Shown here in pieces: positions 22,479 through 35,863 of a DNA stretch of 64,000 bases (its first letter is position 1; every line of letters starts with the position of its first letter). This stretch comes from Planoprotostelium fungivorum (taxonomy: Eukaryota > Evosea > Variosea > Cavosteliida > Cavosteliaceae). Location of the stretch: the NCBI GenBank assembly GCA_003024175.1, contig MDYQ01000156.1, positions 1 through 64,000 on the forward strand, given 5' to 3'. The notes under the pieces are model-generated. The model did no database searches. It saw only the letters and a list, made by a program, of their open reading frames with translations, and was not told the DNA's origin. Made by a program: the position numbers and the translations under genes.

Positions 22479-23324
22479 ATGTTTAACAAAAAAGGACTCC
22501 TGTTTTGCCTTCTCATTATAGCTTCTGCCTCAGCTGACCTCATCGGTAGCATCAACCTTCTCAACGGTAATGTTGGTATCCCCAAAGTCCTCACTCTCTT
22601 AAAGAGATCTGCACCTTCGGAGGTGAGAATCAGATGGTCATTGCATTAGTCTGAACATCACGCAGCTCTATCAAGGTGTCATGCAGAGTAAAGGAGTGGC
22701 GGTTACCGCTAGATATGGCTCTATGGTTTACATCCACGGACACATTGCCGCCAACATTGCCATCGATAACGAAACACCCAGAGGTGTCGTCCCCGAGATC
22801 CGTCACCTGCTCTGGGGTGTCTCTCCTCTTAGCGCTCTGTCCGATAATTGTGCCTCCTCCACTGCCCTCATCCATCTCAAGGTGGAAATCATGCGAACGT
22901 CATCCTCTATCCAATTTCTTACATCGCACAGAGCGCGAAAGATCTGAAGGTCTCCCTCACCCTGGGAGCCGAGAAGGCATTAGTCTTCCCTGCCGGTTTC
23001 AACCCTCTATACACCGAAGATGTCATCTCAGGAGAGAAGCAGTGTGGATTCAGACTCATTCAGAGCAACGAGGGAGTTTTCGACATCGCCGTCTCCACAC
23101 CTGTCGTTCAGAAGCCAGCTGAGAAGCAGGTAATATCTTCGTCTTCTCAAAATGAAGTGTCTGACCGAAAGAAGGTGGCAGCCATCTTGAGATGCAACAC
23201 AGATGACTGCTCTGCGTTCGATGAAATTCCATGCTCCTTCGATGCAACCAGCAAGAGGATCATTGCTAAATTAGACGCCACACCAAATGGATCTTACTTG
23301 TTTGCCACCAAGACACAACAATAG
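22479..23324 (+). CDS. Secreted protein of unknown family
   Basis: Starts with a signal peptide (MFNKKGLLFCLLIIASASA) and reads on as DLIGSINLLNGNVGIPKVLT. Introns after SAPSE, after LIHLK (51 nt) and after AEKQ restore frame, giving about 230 residues ending ATKTQQ. The mature part is rich in beta-type sequence (YGSMVYIHGHIAANIAIDN, LKVSLTLGAEKALVFPAGF) and holds five cysteines (NCAS, QCGF, LRCNTDDC, PCSF), enough for one or two disulfides. No transmembrane or GPI signal is seen. I do not recognise the fold family. Confidence 0.75.
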
Positions 23325-23449
23325 ATTGTAACACAAACACCATCTCAGTGCACTCATCTTCCACTTCATTTTATTCCATCACATACTCCAATTGATTCGA
23401 GCCGAGATCATCAACTATTCCAGATTAAAACGAAAGGAGACGAACTGAC

Positions 23450-26400
23450 TCACCTCTTCTGTTGCGTGACCGTGTCCATGGCGGCCATAACACCCCAGTA
23501 GACTTGCTCAGACTCCTCACGATTACAAGGGATCTGAATGGCCCTTCCACTGTTCGTCCTCAAGACCACTCCCTGCGCGTTGGTCTCCACGTGTTTCGCT
23601 CGTATGTCTGCATCCTTCAGTCTCTCCTCTACTGAAGGATGATGACAAGCTTCTCTTCTCACCCGAGAGGTTCTCCTCCCATATCTTCGAGTATTCACCG
23701 TCTCCCTTTCTCAAGAAGATGTGCTTGTCCGTCACCAGCAGCACCAGACGACCCAACTTGGGGTGTGATATCCTGAGGTGGTAGATGTATTCCTCGTCAC
23801 GATAAGTCCCTCCAGCCAGTTCGTAAAGCAACTGGACGCCGGCAGACTTCTCTCTTGAAAAGACGGATAATATCTTCTCTGGACCGAAGTAACGAGGGGG
23901 ACGCTTGCGTGTGACTTTGGAGTCGAACATGGATGCAGTGTTCCTCAGCCCCTTCGTGGTCTGTGTGGCCAGATCGATGACACCCACCGTTGGCTTGACG
24001 ACGGTTCCTATGACACCCCTTCCCAGGCCCTTGAAGAATCCAGCGACTGAGCCGTCCTGCTCCACAGCTTTCATCGGCTCTTCCTGATGTCCCATCAATT
24101 CTCCATCATGAACACACCTGCAGGTGAAGATGATGGAAGGTGACTCACCACGATACCCGTGATGCCCTTGAATAGACCCATACCAAAGTCCCTGGCTCCA
24201 AGCATGACACCCTCTCCGATGTGTTGTGGTCTCTCTCTCATCTGTCTGGCCTGTCTCTCTCTGAGATATTCTTCATCCATGCTCAGCGTGGAGATTCCAG
24301 ATCCAATGGAGCCGGTGATCTTGGTCGTGGTGTTGAAGATACCAAAGACGATGTTCTTGGCCAAGCTACTCGTTCCCTTGGCAATGCCGATGCCAAAGTC
24401 ACTGGGTGATTTGATGATTCCCTTCACTGGTTCGTGGAAGAAATCTATCCTAGTGAATACACAATTCTACATCGTGATGATGAAGAGAATAAGTCACCAT
24501 AGAAACCGGTACTGATGTTACTGAAGAGGTTGATGGGACTTCCAATGACATCGAGAGCACCGGCGATCTTGTAAGCTGAGATTCATCAGCACGAGGAGAG
24601 ATATAGATGAGGTGGAGATGGTGTGAACTTACCTTGAGCGATACCCTGTACGGTGTAATGAGTGACGATCTTTGCCAAGAGATCCTTCTGTGTGTCGAAT
24701 GGGTTCTCCAATGCAAGTCCATTCAGTTCCAGTGGAGCGTGGTCGATGTTGGCTAGCAAACGGCTGGGAATTCCTATCGCTCGAGAGAGGTTCGTGTTGC
24801 TGTTGGATATGAATCACATGCACATACAATCGATCTCATTCTGATCTTCATGTATACAATTCGTGTGAATGAATGGTGAGAGGATGAAAGATAAATCGAT
24901 ATTGATGTGAAAGACTGACTATTTCTGTTCTACACCGGGGATGGTCATGAAGGACACATTGGCCAAGATGGGGTTCAGATGCAACAATTGAAAGTAGATC
25001 ATCTTCGATGTGTCCGATCTCAGAAGTGCCGTTCTGTCATCCATCTCAACATCTGTGAATCACTCACACACCCACCTGTCACGATCGTCGGCTGACTCCT
25101 TCTCAGAAGCAAAGATTCCCCTGGCCTTCGTGACGTAGTTGAACACACGAACGACGATCTCTTCCTCCAAGTTGATGTTCATCTCTTGCAAGAGGACGGA
25201 GAAATAGTTGTAGAAATCGACTCGATCGTCTGTGGAGGTGAGAGGAGTGGAGGATCTTCACTCACATTTGTTCGATTTGACGGCACTGAATTCTGCGAAA
25301 CTCTTGTCCTTGGCGCTGACTGCCTTGTGTAACATCACGGGGAAGGGTGTGGAGAGATTCTGATTGTCGATCTATCTACAATCAGTCCATTCCATTCAAT
25401 CATGAGGAGAAGAGTGTAGACATCACCTGAACGTTGTCTATCTTCCCGTTCCACTTTCTGAACATGTCCGAATTGGTGTACGTGTAATCAATCTTCTCCA
25501 ATGTGACGTAGAGTAACTCTGAGGGTATGGAATCGATGATGGAGAGGCCGATTCCCTCGATGTTGACGATGTACTCCTTATCGATCATCTCCTCCTGCTC
25601 TCTTCAATCTCCCTTCTCCTCGATCTCTCTCACCCTGTCCGTGCGATCGATGGAAGGTCTCGCCTGCTTCGAATGAACACCCAATTTGAGCACACGAGTG
25701 GGACCATCGGCGAAGGATTCAACGGTGATGTCGCTGTCCTGAAAGGTGTCAGTCTGCACGATCAGAATGAAGATCATGTGGAGAATCACCAGCTGAGTCG
25801 AATGGAACTTTTTGATCTTGTCCATGTTGAATTCAGAGATCTTCTCTGAATCATCTAATCTGACCTAGACATCGAGTGAGACGATCTTCTGTGTTCACAA
25901 GGTCACCTGTAACACGTGTGGTTTCGTGTATTCGTCCCAAGAATAGTGAAGAGTGTAACCGGATGGAATCTTATCCCACGCGACATCGACTGACTTCTGA
26001 ACGATGGAGACGACGTGAGGGGTGTTGTTATCGATTCGGTATGGTGGATGACTCCTGTCTTCCTCGCTGAAAATGACCAGATTCGTACCGTCCTTGTCTA
26101 ATTTCACTTGCACCTGTGAACGATGAGATGAAGAAGAGATGAAAGAGGATGTGAATCGATGGATCACCTGAGGGAAAGTATACGATCCATCCGATTCTTT
26201 CATCTTAAGACACATGTTACTGATGGTGCTGATACTGAACATTCCAGACCACGTCTGTCCACCTGTCTCACGTTCAGAAGGAGAGAAGGAAGAAGGAGAG
26301 AAGGAGAGAAGGAGAGAAGGAAGAAGAATATCACCCGATCTCTTCATGGTCAAGAACTGAGGCTTCGTAGCATCGGGCCAGTGGATGGGAATGATATCCC

Positions 26401-29400
26401 CTGATTTCAAAGTGAGATCGATGGTGGTCTGTGTCTGACGTAGAATGATGGAGCTGTCCATTCGGTTGACTAATATGAACCTCGGCATGACCGTGACAAC
26501 CTTCGTGTGTTCCAACTGATGAAATGTGAGAAGAGTGAGAGAGAAAGAGGGGAATACCTTGGAGTGATTGGAAATCTTGACGGCCACTTGATAGTGGCGG
26601 ATGGGCTGACCTTTCACTTGATTCGAGTCGAGGACGTCCAGGTAATTGACTGTTCCCATGGCATCCGTGCTGAAGCCCTTGGACCACTCCGAGTTGGCAA
26701 TCTCCCTCACATCAACACATCATCTCACAATAAATAAAATGTATCACGATGATGAGATCACATCACGTAACACGATGGATGACTCATCTCACCTTCAGTT
26801 GACACTTGATGGCAAAGAGGTCTGACTTTGGATCGAACATGATGGGATCGTTCACGTTATCAAACTCCTTGTAGTATTGATCCTGCAGGCTGCTACCCAA
26901 TCGACTCCAATCGATCTTCTGGTACTCCTCGAACTTTCCTTGGCCGGCCGCCGGCGTCTTACCGTTGGAGCTGTACAAGACTCGCAGTCCAGTCGTATTG
27001 ACCATCCAGTACTTGACAAAGATCGACATCTTCCTGGTGTGGTGGGTCACACGATGATCTACGATGACACGCAGCGATCTTCCCTTGTTGTCCACCATCT
27101 CCAGGGGTACCATGGCATCTTTGATCACCACGGGTGTACTCCATTGGAAACCTGAGAGATGTGGGTGAAATCTCGCGGGTTAGTCGTTCACCTTCACACT
27201 GTATGGACAGAGAGAAGGGTTGATTGAGAGGGACTTGGTGTACGGGACACTGTTGCAGGGACTTGATCTCCTGATGTAATATCGTGTGACCGTTCTGACC
27301 CGCCTCGACCAATTTGATGGAAGCATTTCTGGGCAAGAGGTTCTCGATGACGAGTGGAGTGTGCAGTTGATAGACGATCTGATTTCTATACTTGAGATCG
27401 GTTCTCGTCTTCATTTCACTGAGAGTGCAGTAATACTCTTCGTTTCCTTCTGTCCTCTACATCAGCACTCTTCACGTGACGTTCGTTGCGTCTCACCCGG
27501 CGTCGTGCACTTTACGATTCCCTTGGATGACTGACGCAGTAGAATGGGACGACACCAATCGAAGTTGAACCCGGCCGGTCTGAAGGACAAGACGCAGTTG
27601 TCCGTGTGATCGACGGGCACCGGTATACTCCCATAGCTCTCCACAAAGATTCCTCCACCCTCACCCTTCTCCTCTCCGAAACGGATTTCCACGGCCACTT
27701 CCGTTCGATTCTGAACGAGCACGGGACTTCTGAAGACGACGACCTTGGAGGCCGAGCGATAACGAACGTCGTAGAGAATCTTTCTCTTGCTGTTGCTCTC
27801 GTCGGCGGATTTGAGGGGGATAACGTTGGAGCCGATCTTGTCGATGGGAATGTTGAGTGTGGGTTTGTATTCTCCTGGAACTTGGAAAGATAACACGAGA
27901 CCTGCATAGACAGATTCCATCTCCATCTGATGTGTGTGAGTTGAATATCTAAGGAATCAAATCGATGATGGTGGAGGATGACGTGTGTTGGTGATGAGAT
28001 GAGAGACCTGACTGCTCTGTGATCCGTCCTTTCGCTTTACGTTGAGAACTGATTCCCCAAAGTTATCGAGAGATTGTACGGATTCTCCGGGCAGCCAGTA
28101 CCACAGCTTCTGTCCCGTCTCGTTACGTACGTAATACGCGTTGGGATCGAAGACGGAGACTCCCGTGTCGATGGCACCTTCCTCGTTCAACGTCTCTCTT
28201 CTCTCCTCTCTCACCTCCTGTGTGGATTCGATTCCAGCTCTTCTGTGCCTTGGTGAGAGCTTGTACAAATGGGGCGGTGATGTTGATGTTGAGTCTCTCT
28301 TTCGAGGAGAAGATGTGTTGGGTCTTCATGATTCTCTCTCTTTTCGTCTTACTCAGCTGTTTCCATCAGTATGTCATCTCGAGTGAATGGTTCTATATCA
28401 TCATGTCGAACGAGCAAACTACTGCTTCCCCACAATACTTCACCTTGTAGGTGAACTCCCATGGTTCGATCATTGGCTCCCATCCAGACACTTGCTCGTT
28501 GAAGTAGTTGGCGGTGGCCTTCATGTCGATGAATACACCCACCTGTGTCCATCAGCAGAGATCCCATTCTATCACTCACCTCCGTCACATCAACTTTACA
28601 CCTGGATGCGGTGATGTCTGCGATGGGGGATAACACTCCATCCGAATCGTTGATTAAGGTCAATCGCATTCCTGATGAATTGACCATGACCTGATTGGAT
28701 GAATACACATGTATGTCAATGCTTCATGGATGGAATTCTATTATATTCATAATGGATGTCAATGATCCACGGATAGAATTCTCACGTGGCGTGTCACGTG
28801 ATTGTCTCGATTGGGTGTAGGACTATTGATGATCTCGTTGTAGCGATTTCTGGCCAGATCTCGCTGATATTCGATGAAGAACAATTTCTGATTGTTGGTC
28901 GTTGCACCAAAGGAGGACAATCGTTGCATGGCTGGACTCTGCTGCACGGCCACCTCTTCTTCTTCCTTCTTCGGTGTGATGGATCGTGACAGAGATTCTT
29001 GCAGAGAAGAGAAGAACTTGATGTCCTGTATGCCATCAATCATGCATCATCCTCTCTATCCTACTCACGTGGAAGGAACACATGATTCGAACGGGTTGAA
29101 CGTCCATGGTACCCTCCGTGCTCTTGTACTTGGTGATGTATGTACCACTGATGTTGAACGGCTCTAAGATGGAACGAGACGTTTTCTCCTGTCAAAGTGT
29201 AAGAGATAGGAGAAATCGTGGTACGTACCTCGTCGACCAATATGCAGCGGAAGATCTGAAGGGCTTGAGCGTTCCACGAGATCTCACTGACTACGCTGGT
29301 GGGTAAGAATCCACTCGTAACGCGATACTTGAAATCAATGTCTGCCTTCATGATGACAGCTCTCGATTGCAGCTGATGATCGCTCAGTCATCACCTCTAT

Positions 29401-32400
29401 CCCCTCTCACCTTCGTTTCGTCCTCTAAGACGATGATCTCGGGATGTTTCAACTTGACGATGATGTTCATGACGCTGCTCTTTCGGTTGTCCGATGAAGA
29501 AGGCTCCACGGAGGGTGATCGTGATACGGGAGAATCTTTGTTGCTGAGGGATGCCACTCGGTTCACTTGAGAGGATTGGGGTGTGGTACCTCTACCGGCG
29601 AACGTGTCACCCATTCTCTTCAGTGCGGGGATCAAGAAGGTCTGATCCCGTTAAGAACAGATGATAGAAGAGTGAAGGGAATGAATGAAGATGGAGAGAC
29701 TGACCGAGATGGAGTTGAAGGACTCGGGAGCGATGATGAATCTGGGATGATCAAAGTCAAAGGAGATGGAAGAGAGATTGTCTCCCTCCTTCTGGTAAGT
29801 AAAGATCATCTCTTGTGCGTGATCTTGTGTCAGTGCGGAGGGTTTGGGTGAGATGAGATCCTACTCTGTGTCATCCAATTTCCATTCATCCATGAATCGT
29901 CACCTTGAATTGATTCATGCTCTCGGCACGTAGGTCCCTCATGATCAATGACTCGGTAGAGAGGTCGAACTAGTTCCTTTCAATTTCTTTCTGATGAAAC
30001 ACTTCACCTGCATTCGACTGTCTTGGTATTGCTTCATGTCTGCCGCCAATTCGTTGACGTAAACTCCCACGTGCTCCGTTCCGTCCGGCCTCAGAAATTC
30101 GATCGAAATCTGCGCCAGTTTTCCACTGAAAGTCAACTTCAATCGACTGTCCTCCTCCTTCTCCTTCCTCGTCACGTTGCTCGACGAGACTGTATGACGT
30201 CACTCTACGTCATACCACGTCATCATTCACCTCTGCGATCCACTGCTTTCTTCTCGTTTGACTTTCCACCGGATAAATTATTGGTCCAGATTCCAGCCAC
30301 GAGTACCATCTGTTCTTCAGAGAAGATCAGATGGATTCGACTCAAGCCCAATACGATCTGTCACATGTCAGTTATGTGTCATTGTTGCGTCATTGTTATG
30401 TCAGTGTCAAGGTGGTTACCTTGGTATCGGGTGTGGTGGGGTCTCGCTGAGGAGAGGATTGAACGACACGGTGGAGGGATATGTTCATGTCGACGTTGTT
30501 GAGGATCTTCTGACTCAAGTCCAACTTTTTGTCCTTGCTGAATCGACTGGCGGCGGCGTTGGCCTCGGCTAATTCAAAGGACATCTGATCCAACGACATC
30601 GAATCCACCATCTGTTGTATCATCAACTTTCGTGTTCCATTCACCCTGTTGATCGAATAGAACTACGAGATGATCACCTTGAATTCATTGTGTAGATTGA
30701 TTCTTCCCAGATCTAAGATTAGAACGTCTGTGCTGTCGGCACCGTTGGGAACGATGATGTGAGGGTTCTTCATGACCACATCGAACTTGAACTCTGCACA
30801 AGTTGAGCACACGTAGAGAGGGTGATACGTCTCACTCGTCTTCTCTTCGGTGACAGCCTCGGCCACTTGCTGCACTTTGACGGCTGCATCTTGGCCCACC
30901 TTCTTGATGGCTCTTCTCATCGTTCCGAATTCAGTGAAATATTTTCCTAGATCAGACAGCAGAGATTGGATGTAGATGAAACGGATGGACTCCACGTTGG
31001 CAGGTGATGAGAGTCAAGAGATATAATGATCATCGAGAAGAGAAGAAGGGAAAGGATATCTAACTTTTGATCGTAGCCTGGATAGGATAGTTCTAATTTG
31101 GAGAATGTCTCGTATTCGAATTCGACCATGTGATTTCCAACGATATCGATGATGTTGTCGAACTCTGGGCTCTGAGGTTGAAGATCATACATCTCTAAGG
31201 TACCCACGATACCCTATCATATTGTGAATCCACACATCATCTTTCACATCCTGATGTGAGGGTACGCACGTGGATCTTCATGGTACCATTGGATCGGAAA
31301 TCCATGTTCATGGATGATCCACCCAGAGAGAAATGGCTGACTCTCTTTCCCTCTTTGTTCAGCGTCAGAGATAACATCACCAATTCGGCATCGATCTGAT
31401 CGGTGTGAATGAAGTGATTGGATGAGATGTTCCTCTCACCTGAATCTTCGATGTCACGGGACCCAATTGGACGACCGGTGGAGCCACTACATCAGGTTGC
31501 GATTCTGTGATCGTTTCTTTGACAGTTGTGACAGTCTCTTTTATCTCTGTCATCTGGCTGGGTGCACTGTCACATCGTCAGATCACGTGATCCAATGAAA
31601 AACAGTAGATCGATATCGATGGATGATGAATCGACTGACTCTGATTCCGTGATGGACGTGAGAGTCTGTAGGAGGACGATGAGGGTCTCTCGATTGAGCA
31701 TGACTCCCAACGTATTGAACTTCATCGACAACACTTGATCGATGCTCTTGTAATCCGGTGATTCCTGACATCCATCACGACGAGTCCAATCATCGATGCT
31801 TCACCTTGGTGTATCTCATATACTTTACGGTGGCGAGAGCGTCTCCCTGCACTGCATCACTGAGGTTCAGAGGTTGATGGTCTTTCAAACTGCCGAGAGA
31901 AGAAGCGAGATAGTTGAATTCGGGGCCGAACGGCTGCATCTGATCTTCAATGATGACTCGATGCAAGCCGATGACAAAGTTGAGGTCGTGAGTCCTCTTG
32001 ACGAAATCGAACGTGGCACCACTGGCATACAACTTTTTACGGTCAATCGAAATCGCATCGACACAAGCGTCTCACCGTGATGATGGGCTTCGAATCGTAT
32101 TTCGTGATGGTCTGTACGATTTGGAAGGAGGCTTGAGGTACGGTGAATTCGATTCGCATGAACTTGGCCAACGGTGATGTCCTGTTCTTATCCATGTTCT
32201 CTACGCTCGCGCTGCCACCGATCTTGGGACTGCGAGGAGATAGAGGAGATGACATTGTTGTGACGGGAGCACTCTTGGCCTGGGGTGCTTCCACACTGCT
32301 CTCTCTCTGGTTCTCATTGAATATGAATTCTTTCGTAATGGTTCATCACCTTCAGTTGGTTCAAATCGGTGAAGGAAGTGGATAACGAATTGGCCTGTCG

Positions 32401-35400
32401 TTCTCTCAGATGAATGGAATCAGAGTGATAAAGGATGTGATATGACGAATGCAATCGAGATGATGAATGAAAGAATGAGAAGCAAATGATCACCCGAGTG
32501 AGATGAGTAGAACGCCTGATCTTCTCTCGTAGTGCACCTTCGTTGGTGGGATTGATGACCCTTCCCAATATTCCAATCATCGATTTCATCTTCTCTGATG
32601 ATATCCTCACGTTCAACACCGGAAGTGTTCCATTCAATCTATACCTCTCAGCTCTCCTCTCTAAATTGACACTCACAGTATCTTTGTCAGTGAATCGTCT
32701 TCCACTCTTCTCTTCCTCAGCATGAGATCGATGCTGAAATTCTCCAGAATGTGTAACTTTGCCTCTTGTTGGATCTGATCGAGTCATTCCTCTCCTCTCC
32801 TCCATCTCACCGTCTGGCTCTTCCAATTGATGTTGTTCGAAGCCAACATGGCACTGAGGTCTTTCATCTTGATGTTAAACTGATCGTAAAAGTCTTCCTC
32901 CTTCGCCGTGTGGTTCGTGAATCCCTTCTTCTTCACACGATTCGACTCATCGCTCTTGATCTCCAGATATCCCAGATCTAAGATGAGCAGATCTGTATCT
33001 GCAGAGCTGCAGTCTCTCGGTATGACGATGGTGGGTGCCTGTCCTCGTCACCCTCCATCTCATTTGGTGCCTTCACCTTGATGCGAACGGATATGTCTAA
33101 CGCTTTCTCTTCTTCGAGGGCCAACAGCAGCTGCTCCCTCGTCTGCTTCTGGATCTGTCTCAGTCGCTCGGTCAGTGCGATCTCCATGTCCTGCAGCATG
33201 ACCGGATTAGCCTGCGAGAAGAAAGAAACTATCTCGTGTCATTCTCATCTGCACGTAGATCTGATCTCGATCTCACCGATGCGATCGACCAGAGAGCGAT
33301 TAATGACGAGATCGACGGCCTTCATGTCGAGAGAGAGGGTACCATCCAATTCACGATTGTGAATGGGATTCCTCTCGTATCTCAATTTGAGGAATTCTGT
33401 CTTGACTCCAGGCACACCCAAGGGATTGACGATGAGAGGGAAACGACTGTTCACCGTGTACTGATCGAGTACGCTGATGGCATCCAGTCCCAATTCAAAC
33501 TGTGAGATTTAGGACACGAGAGAATTTGTGTCGCACCGTGAGAGAATCTTTTCTGAGAAAAACGGCAAACTTTAAATCTTGAAAGTTTGCCTTGACGATG
33601 GGGCGTTGACCGTCGTTCAATTCGATGAGACCAGTTTTCATCGAAAATCCGAAACGATTCTTGACGTACTGATCTTTCATCAGATTTCCTCCGTCCTCTC
33701 TTCTTCACCTCTTTCGGAAGAGAAGAGGCCATGACGGGCATCTTTCCCTCGTAATCCACTTCTTTGGCTAATTCCTTCAGGTCTTTCTCTGACAGATTCA
33801 ATTCGGCCAATGGGTTATCCTATTCGAGTCAGCAGACAGAAATAGAATGGATGTGAGAGGATGGAAGGCGATGAGAAGATGAGAGAGGATGTCACCTGTG
33901 TTGTCTTGGCAAATACTCTAGAGAAGAAACCTCCCGTGGGTGGAGGTGGTGGATTCAATTCGTTCTGTTTCTTCTGTGTATCCGCATCTTTCTTCATCGA
34001 CGCCAACGCCAGTGAACGGAAACTGCTCCGAGTCAATTACTTTCCCTCAGATCTTCTCACTAGATCAGAGTTTCTAAGGGTAAGATCTTCTCGATGATGT
34101 CGTATCTCATCTGTTCTTCGTTTGTGACCTGTACAGTGTGAGTCGAATGACATCGGTGTGGAACTACCAGTTTCTTCGCCCTCAATCTGCGATGGATGTT
34201 GATGTACTCCTTCTTGTGTCTCTTGATCAGTTCGATGGTCTCCCACGATATCTTCTTCCTCTCCTCTCGCTGATCGCTCACGATCGAATGGACTGTCTCG
34301 TTCAATTCTCCCTCTCCTCTATCTCTCTCACCCGCAAATTGGAACCAGATCCTCCCGTTACCCTTCACGGGTACTCTTGGACGAAGAGCACGATACTATA
34401 GGATAAATCAACACGGAGACATGTGATGGATCATTTGATGTGGAAGAAGAAAGACTGACCTTGACACCCTTTTGGTACTGAGAGAAGGTGTGCAGTAGGT
34501 CCGTCAGATTTCTGTATTGCTTCTGCTCCAAGGCAAGACCGATGTCAGTGAAGTTGAAATCGGCTTGAATGTGAGGCACTTCCAGATTTCCGGTGTTCTT
34601 GTTGATGATCATCTGTCGTCCATCATTCATGACATCTCATGGACATGTGTACCTTCAGATCACCCGACACGGGTTTGAGGATGTATCTGTGCCCAGGTTG
34701 ATTGTCCTTCGTGGGAATCTTCTCTCGTCAGACAATAAAATGAAATAAATGGTTCACCAATTTCTTCAGTAACTCGCCCATCTCTTGAGGGTTGGAGAAC
34801 GTTAAAAACTCTTCGTTCATGTTCCAGTACAGTGATAGATTACGTAAACTGACCAGCTATCGTGCGGTTAGAATGAAAGTGACGGAATGGAGAGGGATGA
34901 TAGGTATACAGGTTTGTCTGAAGTGATGAAGGGGACTCACCTTGTGGATGATGGAGACGTCCTCTAACCACATGGGGTTCCAAAACTTGTCGGTGGATTG
35001 ACCCGATATACTCTCCAGCGTGATTCCAAAAGAGAAAGGGTTCTATACATCATCATCAGCTCCATCGTTGGACGACGGAGAATCATCACCTTTGGATCGG
35101 TGACATCGTCTTCGTATCGTATGTGGACATTTCGTATCTCGATCTGCATGTTGTCCACCAATCTCGTCACGAGCTTCGGTCCCAACCAATTTCCGTCGTT
35201 CTTCGTCTCTTTCTCCGGTGGATCTGTAGTCTGTCATCTCTCTCCTCTCTTCCTCTTCCTCACCATCTTTGTGCGCAGCCACAGATTCGGCTTCATCTAA
35301 TAATCTTTTCTTCTGATTCAACTTGTTTTGTTCGTGCAATGTGAGATCAAACTGTTGTCATGTGAGAAAGGTGTTGGGGGACAATGAACTGACGTCACTG

Positions 35401-35721
35401 GCGGCCTTAGGACCCGCTACGAGATATAACCTCTCGATCTTCACACTGACCGGTTTACTCTTGAGATTACTCCAAGGTACATTCAAACTGAGACGACCGA
35501 GAGTTCCTTTCTACATCAACATATCATCTCCAGACGTCATACACACCCGCTTTGACCGTCAGAGGGAGATCGAATCGATCGAGAGCCTCCTTCTTCAATT
35601 GAAGGTTCTCCAGGACAACCTCTCCGGACAGGAGGCTGACCTGCATGTGCTCCTTCTGAAACCCCACGACATATTCCCCCAGATAACGTGTTAAAAGACT
35701 GGAGGCGATGGATTCCAGCAT
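23450..35721 (-). CDS. VPS13: VPS13-family bridge-like lipid transfer protein
   Basis: A very large gene (about 12.3 kb, some 40-50 exons, over 3,000 residues). It starts MLESIASSLLTRYLGEYVVG at 35721, the chorein N-terminus, followed by VLENLQLKKEALDRFDLPL. The body is long repeating beta structure (RBG/extended chorein) that forms a lipid groove at membrane contact sites. The VAB/SHR-binding region lies about 28.3-26.3 kb (e.g. FNFDWCRPILLRQSSKGIV, VSIVQKSVDVAWDKIPSGY). The C-terminal ATG2-C helices follow (GFFKGLGRGVIGTVVKPTVG), then a PH-like end (RLVLLVTDKHIFLRKGDGEY). It ends at TQQKR-stop. One extra intron at the very end (stop near 23410) cannot be excluded. The Dictyostelium homologue TipC acts in autophagy. 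The promoter is shared with a PB1-UBA gene. Confidence 0.95.
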
Positions 35722-35863
35722 GAGTGTCGTGAGCGTGGGGGTTGATGTATGACACGGGGAGGATCTGTGAAATCGGCTGAAATCTGCGCAGTTGCGAATG
35801 TAAGACCAAATTTTTTCGTTCAAACTCGCCGATCACTGAAACACACACGAGGCACCAGAGAAA
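35722..35863. promoter_or_regulatory. 142-bp bidirectional promoter, VPS13 / PB1-UBA gene
   Basis: The two start codons are head-to-head with 142 bp between. No TATA box was recognised. The arrangement suggests, but does not prove, joint regulation of two genes with possible autophagy roles. Confidence 0.55.

Noticed and set aside
26275-26335. GAAGGAGA microsatellite in VPS13
   Set aside because: It lies in an intron, where on the sense strand it is simply an extended pyrimidine tract.
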